Below, piece by piece: positions 25,801-33,286 of a DNA stretch of 47,339 nt. The stretch's first letter is position 1, and each line of letters opens with the position of its first letter. A program made the translations under genes and the position numbers. This stretch comes from Propionibacterium sp. (GTDB lineage Bacteria > Actinomycetota > Actinomycetes > Propionibacteriales > Propionibacteriaceae). The stretch spans positions 1-47,339 of the forward strand of contig JAAYTZ010000027.1 of the NCBI GenBank assembly GCA_012517965.1, given 5' to 3'. The notes below the pieces were generated by a model, which did not search any database, was not told the DNA's origin, and worked only from the letters and a program-made list of their open reading frames with translations.

Positions 25801-26187
25801 CCCATCGAGCGCGGCAAGACGCTGCTGATGAGCCTGCTCGCGATCGGCGAGGCGGACGACCACGGCATGCGCCCCGTGCTGGCCACGATCAACGGCCAGA
25901 TGCGGCAGGTCATGGTGCGCGACGAGTCGGTGAAGTCGACGGTCGTGGCGGCCGAGAAGGCCGACCCGGGCAAGCGCGGCCAGGTGGCGGCGCCGTTCGC
26001 CGGCGTGGTGACCCTGACGGTCGAGGCCGGCCAGCGGGTCGGCGAGGGCCAGCAGGTGGCGACCATCGAGGCCATGAAGATGGAGGCCGCGATCACCTCG
26101 CCGATCACCGGCACGGTGTCCCGGGTGGCCATCGCGTCCAGCCAGGCGGTCGAGGGCGGCGACCTGCTCGTCGTCGTCGAGGAATGA
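22801..26187 (+). CDS. pyc: Pyruvate carboxylase
   Basis: It carboxylates pyruvate to oxaloacetate using ATP, bicarbonate and biotin, feeding the TCA cycle. The 1128-residue single-chain enzyme has the full domain order. Biotin carboxylase covers about 1-450, with KAVSGGGGRGMR ATP loop, ERDCSLQRRHQK and EMNPRIQVEHTVTE. The carboxyltransferase spans about 520-1000, with TDTTFRDAHQSLLATR, LRGRNTVGY, HTHDTAGG and the catalytic IKDMAGLL region. The C-terminal biotinyl domain has EAMKME, the biotin Lys at about 1093. The following gene overlaps its stop codon, so the two are co-translated. Together with gltA and an aspartate-type aminotransferase, it supplies the oxaloacetate node. Confidence 0.97.
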   Translation: MFNKVLVANRGEIAVRAFRAATELGITTVAVFPYEDRLAEYRLKADESYQIGTVGHPVRAYLDIEGIIRAAKQAGADAVYPGYGFLSENPTLARRCAEEGITFVGPSQRVLELTGNKAAAIAAAREAGLPTLQGSAPSADPAELIAAAGEIGFPLFVKAVSGGGGRGMRRVDTPDALPAAIAEAQREADAAFGDPNLYLEQAVLSPRHIEVQILADAAGHVLHLYERDCSLQRRHQKVIELAPAPNLDPALRDRICADAVAFARHIGYVNAGTVEFLLGADGRYVFIEMNPRIQVEHTVTEEITDVDLVSSQLRIAAGETLADLGLRQEDIHIRGAALQCRITTEDPANGFRPDTGTVQVYRSPGGAGIRLDGGTVFAGAHVGAHFDSMMVKLTCRGRDLAMAVRRAQRALSEFRVRGINTNIGFLRGVLADPDFLAGRVTTSFIDERPHLLQPHPSADRATKLLTYLAGVTVNKPHGEPRTPIVAHKKLPELPAALATNPPAGSRQRLLELGPQRFAQALRAQTAVAVTDTTFRDAHQSLLATRVRTRDLMNVAPHIAGLLPQLFSSEAWGGATYDVALRFLKEDPWARLATLHEAMPNIPLQMLLRGRNTVGYTPYPLAVTRTFVHEAAETGIDIFRIFDALNNVDQIRPAIEAVLETDHAVAEAALCYTGNMTSPAEKLYTLDYYLTMAEELVKAGAHILAIKDMAGLLRAPAASRLVTELRRNFDLPVHLHTHDTAGGQLATLLAAIEAGVDAVDVASAAWAGTTSQVSMSALIAATDGTERETGLSLDAATALEPYFEGVRLLYGPFESGLPGPTGRVYHHEIPGGQLSNLRQQAIALGLGDRFEDIENMYAAANKMLGNIVKVTPSSKVVGDLALALVGQNIDPAAFEADPGRYDIPDSVIGFLNGDLGTPAGGWPEPFRTRALAGRRTKPVVTELSEADAAALDRDPQRTLNRLLFPGPTRDYEEATEEYSDLSVLTTRQFLHGLELGVEHEVPIERGKTLLMSLLAIGEADDHGMRPVLATINGQMRQVMVRDESVKSTVVAAEKADPGKRGQVAAPFAGVVTLTVEAGQRVGEGQQVATIEAMKMEAAITSPITGTVSRVAIASSQAVEGGDLLVVVEE

Positions 26188-26849
26188 GCGAGCAGGGCGG
26201 GGAGGCGTCCGGGCCGGCCGGGCTCACCGACTACGAACTGGCGGCGCTGGTCGACCTCAACCCGACGCCCCAGGGGCTGCGAGCCCTCGAGGCCATCGGG
26301 GTGGCCGGCCTGCTCGACGACCCCGGCGCGCTGCGGGCCGGGGTGGCGTCCCTGCTGGTGCGCGGGTTGGCGGAGGCCGAGGACGACCGGCTGCTGGTGG
26401 GCGGCTTCGCGGGGGCGGTCGGCACGATGCTGGCGACCGCCGACGACCTACTGCTGCTGGTCGTCACCCGCGCGGGCGAGGTCGCCGGCCGGACCGTCCT
26501 CGTGGACGCCCCCGCCGGCGGCTTCCTGCTCGACATGACCAGCCTCGGCGCCCACGTCGTGCAGCCCCTGGGGCTCGACACCGATCTGGCCGACCTGGTC
26601 CGGGCGGTGATCGCGGAGTTCGCCGAGGACGCCGCCGGGCTGCCGTTCGACGTGACGCTCTCCCGGTTCCATCTGGACGGCGACGTGCGCACCGCCGGGC
26701 TCACCGTCGCGGGCCCGCACGCGTGGCACGCGCACGGCACCAACGCCCGGACCGCCCCGCTGGCCTGGTCGGAGGTGCTGCTGCAACTCGGCCCGTCGGA
26801 CGCCGAGGCCGCGAGCACGCCCCGCCGGGCCGTCGACCCGAACGCCTGA
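26184..26849 (+). CDS. Unknown protein translationally coupled to pyruvate carboxylase
   Basis: The 221-residue product starts at an ATG overlapping the pyc stop codon (ATGA). It is acidic, with no signal peptide or obvious membrane helix. Recognisable segments are YELAALVDLNPTPQGLRALE, a hydrophobic strand pair (LLLLVVTRAGEVAGRTVLVD) and FDVTLSRFHLDGDVRTAGL. I do not know the family. Tight coupling suggests it is made in step with pyruvate carboxylase, perhaps as an accessory or regulatory protein, but the sequence alone does not show this. Confidence 0.75.
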   Translation: MSEQGGEASGPAGLTDYELAALVDLNPTPQGLRALEAIGVAGLLDDPGALRAGVASLLVRGLAEAEDDRLLVGGFAGAVGTMLATADDLLLLVVTRAGEVAGRTVLVDAPAGGFLLDMTSLGAHVVQPLGLDTDLADLVRAVIAEFAEDAAGLPFDVTLSRFHLDGDVRTAGLTVAGPHAWHAHGTNARTAPLAWSEVLLQLGPSDAEAASTPRRAVDPNA

Positions 26850-26851
26850 GC

Positions 26852-26879
26852 GGGGCTGGGCGGGGCTGGGGGGGTCGGG
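26852..26879 (+). repeat. Predicted G-quadruplex with a 10-bp direct repeat between convergent genes
   Basis: Five runs of three or more G are separated by 1-2 nt loops, containing two copies of GCGGGGCTGG (26850-26859 and 26860-26869). It lies in the 39-bp gap between the coupled unknown gene and the convergent cupin gene. Confidence 0.6.
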
Positions 26880-26888
26880 CGCGACCGG

Positions 26889-27365
26889 TCAGGCGTGGCC
26901 GTCCGCGGCGCGCTCGGCCGGCTGCACGGTCCAGGCGGGGGGCTCGTCGTTGCCGGCCTTCTCGTCGGCCTCGGCGTCCTCGGCCGTCTCGTGCACCTTG
27001 TTCGCCGCGTGGTGCACCGGGGCGTAGATCGCGTAGAGGCGCATGTCCTCGTCGCCGATGTTGGTCACGTTGTGCCACATGCCGGCGGGGACGAGGATGC
27101 ACCAGCCGTCCTCGACCTCCTGCTCGAAATCGAGCCGGTCCTTCGCCGGGCCCATCTGCACGAGCCCGCGGCCGGCGTCCAGGCGCAGGAACTGGTCGGT
27201 CTCGGGATGCACCTCCAGGCCGATGTCGCCGCCGACGGGGATCGACATCAGCGTGAGCTGCAGGTAGCGGCCCGTCCAGGCGACGTCGCGGTAGACCTCG
27301 TTCTCGACCGTCGCGGTCTCCAGGTCGAACGACTGGGGCTTCGGGCCGATGTCCTCGATCGTCAT
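26889..27365 (-). CDS. Cupin domain protein
   Basis: The 158-residue protein has one cupin fold: motif 1 GGDIGLEVHPETDQFLRLDAG and motif 2 LVPAGMWHNVTNIGD. The likely metal ligands are a His and Glu in motif 1 and a His in motif 2. The C-terminal tail (HETAEDAEADEKAG) is acidic and low in complexity. Similar small cupins are annotated as mannose-6-phosphate-isomerase-like, but the substrate is unknown. The ATG at 27365 follows AAGGAGC. It is a single-gene unit. Confidence 0.85.
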   Translation of the reverse strand: MTIEDIGPKPQSFDLETATVENEVYRDVAWTGRYLQLTLMSIPVGGDIGLEVHPETDQFLRLDAGRGLVQMGPAKDRLDFEQEVEDGWCILVPAGMWHNVTNIGDEDMRLYAIYAPVHHAANKVHETAEDAEADEKAGNDEPPAWTVQPAERAADGHA

Positions 27366-27453
27366 GTGCTGCTCCTTGTCCGGTCGGGACGCCGCACGGT
27401 GGGGCCGGGGCGTCCGTGTCTCGCGCGCCAGCCTACTTGAGCGTCACCGCGGA

Positions 27454-28470
27454 TCAGGAGGTGGCGACGAGCCCCAGGTTGACCGCGTAGACCGCGAGGA
27501 TCGCCGCGGCGTCCCAGGCCAGGACGAGCCTCTTGCCGGTGGGCCGGTAGGTCAGGCCGATGATGGCGATCGCCGTCATGGCGATCGTGGAGACGACCGT
27601 GACCAGGTGGATGCCCGAGGCGTCTCCCAGCAGCGGCCCCCCGAGGTAGACCAGGTCGTCGATCGCCAGGATGGTCATGTTGAAGAGGTTGGAGCCCAGG
27701 AGGTTCCCGACCGCCAGGTCCACCGCCCCGCGACGGATCACAGCCAGCGAGACCGCCAACTCGGGCAACGACGTGGTGGCCGCCAGGAACAGGGTGCCGA
27801 CCAGGGACTCCTCAAGCCCCAGGCCCCGAGCGATCGCCTGGGCGAACAGCGGCAGCACGGCGGCGGCGCTCACGATGACCAACGAGACGGCGGCGTAGCG
27901 GAGGGCCACCTGGCGCAGCGTCAGGTCGGCCAGACCCGCCCCGTCGACGTCGAGGTCGGGGAGCGGCTCCTGCCCCTCCCGGGCGCGCTGGGCCTGCCGG
28001 TACACCAGGCGGATCGCCAGGAGGTAGCCCACCAGGAGGGCCAGCGACGACCAGCCGATCCAGGGCAGCGCCGGCGAACTCACCGGGTAGAGCAGCCCCA
28101 GCCCGGCGACGGCCAACAGGATGATCTGCAGGGCCCCCGCCAGGACGTTGCGGCCGGACGCGATGGCGAACAGCGGCCGCCGGTGCGGCACGAAGGCGTC
28201 GAGCGCCGCGAGGAGGAACAGGTTGAAGGCACAGCTCCCGAGGACGTCGCCGACCGCGAGGTCCGCGGACCCGACCACGGTCGACGAACTGATGCCCACG
28301 ATGAGTTCCGGCAGGGACGTGACGGTCGCGAGCAGGATGAGCCCGATCCAGGTGCCGCCCAGGCCGGTGGCGTCCGCGATCCGCTCCCCGTAGCGGCCCA
28401 GCCGGCCCCCCGCAGCGAAGATCACCGCCGCGCAGGCGCAGAACCCGACGACCGCGAGCTCGGCGGTCAT
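27454..28470 (-). CDS. Sodium/calcium exchanger family membrane protein (YrbG-like)
   Basis: The 338-residue protein has two inverted halves of about five helices each, each with the CaCA alpha-repeat: ATVTSLPELIVG with GDVLGSCAFN in the first half and LAATTSLPELAVS with GNLLGSNLFN in the second. The acidic residue in each TSLPEL binds the cation in the exchanger family. The halves are joined by a charged cytoplasmic loop (RQAQRAREGQEPLPDLDVDG). Its ATG overlaps the stop codon of the upstream dikinase-like gene (ATGA), an unexpected pairing. Confidence 0.9.
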   Translation of the reverse strand: MTAELAVVGFCACAAVIFAAGGRLGRYGERIADATGLGGTWIGLILLATVTSLPELIVGISSSTVVGSADLAVGDVLGSCAFNLFLLAALDAFVPHRRPLFAIASGRNVLAGALQIILLAVAGLGLLYPVSSPALPWIGWSSLALLVGYLLAIRLVYRQAQRAREGQEPLPDLDVDGAGLADLTLRQVALRYAAVSLVIVSAAAVLPLFAQAIARGLGLEESLVGTLFLAATTSLPELAVSLAVIRRGAVDLAVGNLLGSNLFNMTILAIDDLVYLGGPLLGDASGIHLVTVVSTIAMTAIAIIGLTYRPTGKRLVLAWDAAAILAVYAVNLGLVATS

Positions 28471-31019
28471 GCGTCGAGGAAGGTGATGGTGCCGGCGGTG
28501 CCGTCGAGGCGCACCCGCTGCCCGTCGGTGAGGACCTGCGTGGCGCCGCCCACGCCGACGACGGCCGGGATGCCGTACTCGCGGGCCACCACCGAGCCGT
28601 GGGTCATCATGCCGCCCACCTCGGTGACCAGGCCGGACGCCGTGAGGAACAGCGGCGTCCAGGCCGGGTCGGTGCCCCGGCAGACCATGATCTCGCCGGG
28701 TCGCAGCTCGCTGGTCCGGGGGTCGTGCACCACCCGGACCACCCCCTCGACCACGCCGGGCGACACCCCCGCGCCGGCGAGGTCGGCGCCGGCGGCGTCC
28801 GAGACGCCCTCGAAGAACGTCCGGCCGTCGGAGACCATCAGCAGCGGCACCCGGGCGCGGCGCAGCTCGCGGGCGCGGACGGCCCGCCGGGCGGCGACCC
28901 GGTCGCGCAGGTCGTGGCGGCCGAACGCGCCGGTGAGTTCGTCGACGTCGAGGAAGAAGACGTCGTCGGCGGCGTCCAGCACCCCGGCGGCCACCAGGTC
29001 GCGCCCGGACGCCAGCAGTGCGGTGCGCAGCAGGCCGAACGCCCGGATGATGGTGAACTTCGGGGTCTCGCGGGCGCCGATCAGCCCCCGCAGGCGGTGG
29101 GCGACGAAGCGCACCTGGCCGGCACGGCGTCCGGACGCCGCCGCGAGCGTCTCGATCGCGGCCTCCGCCTCGGCGACGCCGCGGCGGTAGACGGCGTCCG
29201 GGCTGCGGTCGGGATCGTCGATCGCCACGTAGGACGCCAGCGTGCGCAGCACCCCCTCGGGCTGCTCCCGCCAGCGCGGCGTGCCCAGGTCGATCTCGGC
29301 GACGCCCCGCATCCCGTAGCGCTCCAGGAAGCCGGCCAGGGCGTCCCGTGCGACGGGGGGCAGGGTGCCGTCGCGGTGGCGCCGGACCAGGTCGTCGGGG
29401 TCGGCGCCGGTGAAGGTGGCCGCGGCGGCGGCGTCCGCCCTGATCTCCTCGGCGACCCGCCACAGGGCCAGGTCCATCTCGGTGGTGACGTTGCCGGGCA
29501 CCCCGCGCAGGACGGCGAGGGTGAGCTGGTCGGCGTCCGGCAGGCCGGTGCGGGCGGCCAGGACGCGCAGCCGGGCGAGCAGGGCCATGGCGGGCGGGAA
29601 CACCCGGCCGAACGCCGGCAGCAGGGTGGGGAACACGGTGTGCACGAGCCCGTCCAGCGCGCGCAGGCGGGCGGACAGGCGCAGCTCGGGCCGCGGGATG
29701 CCGTCGGCCGCCGCCAGCCGCTCGCCCAGCCGGGCGAGGAGATCCTCGACGGTGCGGTCGAGGCGGGCGCGGGCGGCCGCGGGGTCGGCCACGGTGCGCG
29801 GCGCGCGGGGGAGGACCCAGACGGCCACGGGCAGGGCGTTGCGCAGGAGGGTGCGGCCGGCGCCCCGTTCGGGGGCGAACGCCGGGTCGGCGGTCAACCG
29901 GGCCACCAGGCTCGCCGTGCCCGGCTCGACGAACGGCAGCAGTCGGCGGTAGAGGCGGGCCCCGGCCTCGGAGGCGATGACGCGGTCCAGGCGGATCCAG
30001 AGGCGTTCCCCGGCCGGCCAGACGAACGCGTTGGTGCGGTGGTCGAGGTGGCGGCCGAACAGGTCGCCGGCCCGGGCCAGCGCGCGGCGCAGCACGTCGA
30101 GGCCGAGGGGGGTGATCGGGTCGAGCATCCCCTGCACGGCGCCGAAGCTGAGCCAGATCAGGTCGCCGGGGACGCCCGGGTCGGGCAGCGGGTAGAGCGA
30201 GGTGATGGGGCGGGTCTGCACCACGTGCAGGGCGTCGCCGACCCGGACCCACTCGAGGTCCTGCGGCCCGCCGAACCGCTCCGCGGCGCGGCGGCCGAGG
30301 TCGACCAGGGCCGCCAGGTGGGCGTCCGTCAGGCTGGACGAGTCGCCGGCCAGGGTGCGCTCGAGGACGGCGCCGGACGCGGTGTCGAGCAGGAAGTGGT
30401 CGGGTGTCACCCGCCCCGAGACCAGTTGCTCGCCGAGCCCGCGGACGGCGTCGATGACGGTGTGCCCGCGGTGGCCGGTCAGCGGGTCGGCGGTGAACAG
30501 CACCCCGGACGCCTCCGCGGCCACCATCTCCTGCACGACGACGGCGAGCGCCACGGCGGCGTGGTCGACGGCGTTGCGGGCGCGGTACGCGATGGCCCGC
30601 TCGGTCCACAGGCTCGACCAGCACTCGACGACGGCGTCGAGGACGGCGTCGAGGCCGCGGACGTCCAGAAAGGTGTCCTGCTGGCCGGCGAAGGACGCCT
30701 CGGGCAGGTCCTCGGCCGTGGCCGAGCTGCGCACGGCCACGGGCCGGTCGAGCAGGGGGGCGACCGCCCGGACGAGGCGCGCGCGCTGGTCGGCGGGCAG
30801 CGGGCGGCGGAACGCCGCCCGGATCTCCTCGGACGCCTCGGCCGCCGGGCGGGTGAGCGCGGCGGCGATCACGGCGTCCAGGTCGTGGGCGGCGACGAAC
30901 GCCCGGTACTCGTCGGTGCCCAGCACGACGAAGTCCGGCACGTCGAAGCCCGCCTCGCGCAGCCGGAGGAGGTTGGCGCCCTTGCCGCCCAGGAGATCGA
31001 GATCGGTCACAGGGGCCAT
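28467..31019 (-). CDS. Rifampicin phosphotransferase / PEP-synthase-like dikinase
   Basis: The 850-residue protein has the plan of the Rph antibiotic-inactivating dikinases. An ATP-grasp-like domain covers about 1-310 (GGKGANLLRL, VAVRSSATAEDLPEASFAGQQDT, DLEWVRVGDALHVVQTRPI). A long helical middle domain follows, and a C-terminal swivelling phosphohistidine domain (about 740-850) reads TDPAWTPLF and VGGMMTHGSVVAREYGIPA with the carrier His at about 807. Length, domain order and the THGSVVAREYG motif fit Rph (867 residues in Listeria) better than classic PEP synthase. Actual rifamycin activity cannot be claimed, because many relatives are uncharacterised. An imperfect hairpin lies just before the ATG at 31019. 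Confidence 0.75.
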   Translation of the reverse strand: MAPVTDLDLLGGKGANLLRLREAGFDVPDFVVLGTDEYRAFVAAHDLDAVIAAALTRPAAEASEEIRAAFRRPLPADQRARLVRAVAPLLDRPVAVRSSATAEDLPEASFAGQQDTFLDVRGLDAVLDAVVECWSSLWTERAIAYRARNAVDHAAVALAVVVQEMVAAEASGVLFTADPLTGHRGHTVIDAVRGLGEQLVSGRVTPDHFLLDTASGAVLERTLAGDSSSLTDAHLAALVDLGRRAAERFGGPQDLEWVRVGDALHVVQTRPITSLYPLPDPGVPGDLIWLSFGAVQGMLDPITPLGLDVLRRALARAGDLFGRHLDHRTNAFVWPAGERLWIRLDRVIASEAGARLYRRLLPFVEPGTASLVARLTADPAFAPERGAGRTLLRNALPVAVWVLPRAPRTVADPAAARARLDRTVEDLLARLGERLAAADGIPRPELRLSARLRALDGLVHTVFPTLLPAFGRVFPPAMALLARLRVLAARTGLPDADQLTLAVLRGVPGNVTTEMDLALWRVAEEIRADAAAAATFTGADPDDLVRRHRDGTLPPVARDALAGFLERYGMRGVAEIDLGTPRWREQPEGVLRTLASYVAIDDPDRSPDAVYRRGVAEAEAAIETLAAASGRRAGQVRFVAHRLRGLIGARETPKFTIIRAFGLLRTALLASGRDLVAAGVLDAADDVFFLDVDELTGAFGRHDLRDRVAARRAVRARELRRARVPLLMVSDGRTFFEGVSDAAGADLAGAGVSPGVVEGVVRVVHDPRTSELRPGEIMVCRGTDPAWTPLFLTASGLVTEVGGMMTHGSVVAREYGIPAVVGVGGATQVLTDGQRVRLDGTAGTITFLDA

Positions 31020-31023
31020 TGTG

Positions 31024-31046
31024 GTCCCCGGGGCGTCCCCGAGGAC
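31024..31046 (-). promoter_or_regulatory. Imperfect inverted repeat in the leader of the dikinase-like gene
   Basis: GTCCCCGGGG (31024-31033) and CCCCGAGGAC (31037-31046) pair with one mismatch across 3 nt, starting 4 nt upstream of the ATG. It could hide the start region in the mRNA or be an operator. It does not match the published 19-bp rifamycin-associated element as I remember it. Confidence 0.35.
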
Positions 31047-31143
31047 CGGGGCGCACCCAGGGCCGCGGGCGCGGCGTCCGGGAGTGACAAGTGAAGGACC
31101 CCGGCCGGTTGTCCGGGGGACCGGCGCGTGGTGGATTGGGCGG

Positions 31144-33264
31144 GTGACCGACCACCTGCTCGACGACAGCGACCCCACGACCCCGGACGCCGCGGCGGAC
31201 GACCGCACCGCGGACCTGTCCCACCCGGCGGCCCCCGCCGAGGAACCCCTGGGCTCCCCGTGGGCCGACGTGCGCGCCTACGTGGCGACACCCCGGCTGA
31301 CCGGGCTCGCCCTAGCCCCCGACGGCTCGCACCTCGTGGCGTCCGTGGCGGGCCTGAACGCCGCCAAGAACGCGTACGTGACGTCGCTGTGGCGCGTCGA
31401 CCCGGCCGGCCGCGCGCCCGCCCGGCGGCTCACCCGCGGCGTCGACGGCGAGGCGGCCACCGCGTTCCTGCCCGACGGCTCGCTGCTGTTCACGGCGAAG
31501 CGGACCGTGCCGGCCGAGGGCGACGACCCCGTCAAGGACACCACCAAGGCGCTCTGGTGCCTGCCCGCCGACGGCGGCGAGGCCTACGTCATCGCCCGCC
31601 GCGACGGCGGCTGGGAGGCCGTGGCGGCCGCCCGCGCCGCCGACACCGTGGTGCTGGCCGTCCCGGCCCACCCGGGCACCGCCGACGAGGCCGCGGACGC
31701 CGCCAAGCGCGAGGCGCGGGCCAAGGGCAAGGTGACGGCGATCCTGCACGCGGGCGTCCCGGTGCGGTTCTGGGACCACGACCTCGGCGCCGAGCGCACC
31801 CGGCTGCTGGCCGCGTCCGTGGCCGACCGGGAGGGGGACGCGACCCTCGCCGACGTGCGGCCGCTGTCGGGCGACGTGGGCGCGGCGCTCGCCGGGCCGT
31901 ACTCGCTGAGCGACGACGGGCGGGTGCTGGCGTCCGGGTGGAACCTGGTGCAGGCGCGCGGGTTCGTGCGCGACACGGTCGCGGTCTGGGACGTCGCGGC
32001 CGGCAGCCGGCTCGTCGTGGAACCCGACGGCGACGTCGAGCTGTCGGGTCCGGTGGTGTCGCGCGACGGTCGCTGGGTGGCCGCGGTGGCCGCGACGCTG
32101 CCGACGCCGGAGCGGGCGCCCGCGGTGTGGCTGTGCGTGCTGGACGCCGCCACCGGCGAACGCCGCGACCTCACCCGCGGGTGGGACCGCTGGCCGGCCG
32201 TGGCCGGCTGGTCCCCCGACGGGGCCACGATCTACGTCACCGCCGACGACGACGGCGACTGCCCCGTGTGGGCGGTCGACGCGGCGTCCGGGGCGGTGCG
32301 GCGGCTCACGGACGCCGGCGCCTTCGGCAGCGTGCAGGTCGGGGCCGACGGCGTCCTGTACGCGCTGCGCAGCTCGTACACCGACCCGGGCTCGATCGTC
32401 CGGATCGACGCGGCCGGCGGCGTCACCCCGCTGCCCTCGCCGGTGTCCTACCCGGACCTGCCGGGACGGGTCGAGCGCGTGGCGACGGCGGCGAGCGACG
32501 GCGTCCGGGTGCCGGGGTACCTGCTGCTGCCCGAGGGGGCCACGGCGGACGCCCCCGCGAAGCTGGCGCTGTGGATCCACGGCGGGCCGCTGGGGTCGTG
32601 GAACGCCTGGTCGTGGCGCTGGTGCCCGTGGCTGCTGGTGGCGCAGGGCTACGCGGTGCTGCTGCCCGACCCGGCGCTGTCGACCGGCTATGGGCAGGCC
32701 TACATCCAGCGCGGCTGGGGGCGGTGGGGCGCCGAGTCGTACACCGACCTGATGGCGCTCACCGACGCCGTCGTCGCGCGGCCCGACGTCGACGAGACGC
32801 GGACGGCCGCCATGGGCGGCTCGTACGGCGGCTACATGGCGAACTGGGTGGCGGGGCACACCGACCGGTTCAAGGCGATCGTGTCGCACGCCTCGCTGTG
32901 GAACCTGGAGACCTTCGGGTCGACGACCGACGCGCCCTGGTACTGGGACCTCGAGATGAGCCCCGCGATGCGCACGGCCAACTCGCCGCACCTGCACGCG
33001 CGCAACATCGTCACCCCGATGCTGGTCGTCCACGGCGACAAGGACTACCGCGTGCCGATCGGCGAGGGGCTGGCGCTGTGGTGGGCGCTGGTCTCGGGGT
33101 TCGACGGCCCGCCCGAGGACCTGCCGCACCGGTTCCTGTACTTCCCGGACGAGAACCACTGGGTGCTGACGCCCAACCACGCCCGGGTCTGGTACGAGAC
33201 GGTGCTGGCGTTCCTGGCCCGCCACGTGGACGGCTCGGCGGAGACGCGCTCCGAGTTCCTCTGA
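31144..33264 (+). CDS. S9 family prolyl oligopeptidase / dipeptidyl aminopeptidase
   Basis: This serine peptidase cleaves short peptides, usually near proline or acyl-amino ends. The 706-residue protein has a beta-propeller domain (about 40-440, with repeated LAPDGSHLVAS, VSRDGRWVAAV and WSPDGATIYVT blades) and a C-terminal alpha/beta hydrolase. The catalytic triad is visible: GGSYGGYM with Ser560, HGDKDYRVP with Asp634, and ENHW with His672. There is no signal peptide, so it is cytoplasmic. The start is uncertain. GTG at 31144 is the first reasonable codon after the divergent gene, and its first 35 residues are acidic and poorly conserved in appearance. Confidence 0.9.
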   Translation: MTDHLLDDSDPTTPDAAADDRTADLSHPAAPAEEPLGSPWADVRAYVATPRLTGLALAPDGSHLVASVAGLNAAKNAYVTSLWRVDPAGRAPARRLTRGVDGEAATAFLPDGSLLFTAKRTVPAEGDDPVKDTTKALWCLPADGGEAYVIARRDGGWEAVAAARAADTVVLAVPAHPGTADEAADAAKREARAKGKVTAILHAGVPVRFWDHDLGAERTRLLAASVADREGDATLADVRPLSGDVGAALAGPYSLSDDGRVLASGWNLVQARGFVRDTVAVWDVAAGSRLVVEPDGDVELSGPVVSRDGRWVAAVAATLPTPERAPAVWLCVLDAATGERRDLTRGWDRWPAVAGWSPDGATIYVTADDDGDCPVWAVDAASGAVRRLTDAGAFGSVQVGADGVLYALRSSYTDPGSIVRIDAAGGVTPLPSPVSYPDLPGRVERVATAASDGVRVPGYLLLPEGATADAPAKLALWIHGGPLGSWNAWSWRWCPWLLVAQGYAVLLPDPALSTGYGQAYIQRGWGRWGAESYTDLMALTDAVVARPDVDETRTAAMGGSYGGYMANWVAGHTDRFKAIVSHASLWNLETFGSTTDAPWYWDLEMSPAMRTANSPHLHARNIVTPMLVVHGDKDYRVPIGEGLALWWALVSGFDGPPEDLPHRFLYFPDENHWVLTPNHARVWYETVLAFLARHVDGSAETRSEFL

Positions 33265-33286
33265 CCGGCCGGCGGGACGCGCCGCC

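Noticed and set aside
22765-25863. A 1032-codon minus-strand frame opposite pyruvate carboxylase
   Set aside because: Stop-free antisense frames are expected in high-GC genes. The protein is low in complexity, and pyruvate carboxylase is certain.
23817-26849. A 1010-codon plus-strand frame overlapping pyruvate carboxylase
   Set aside because: Only its end, from the ATG at 26184, is the coupled unknown gene. The rest is a shifted frame of pyc.
28599-31094. An 831-codon plus-strand frame opposite the dikinase-like gene
   Set aside because: Same antisense artefact. The minus-strand gene has clear domains.
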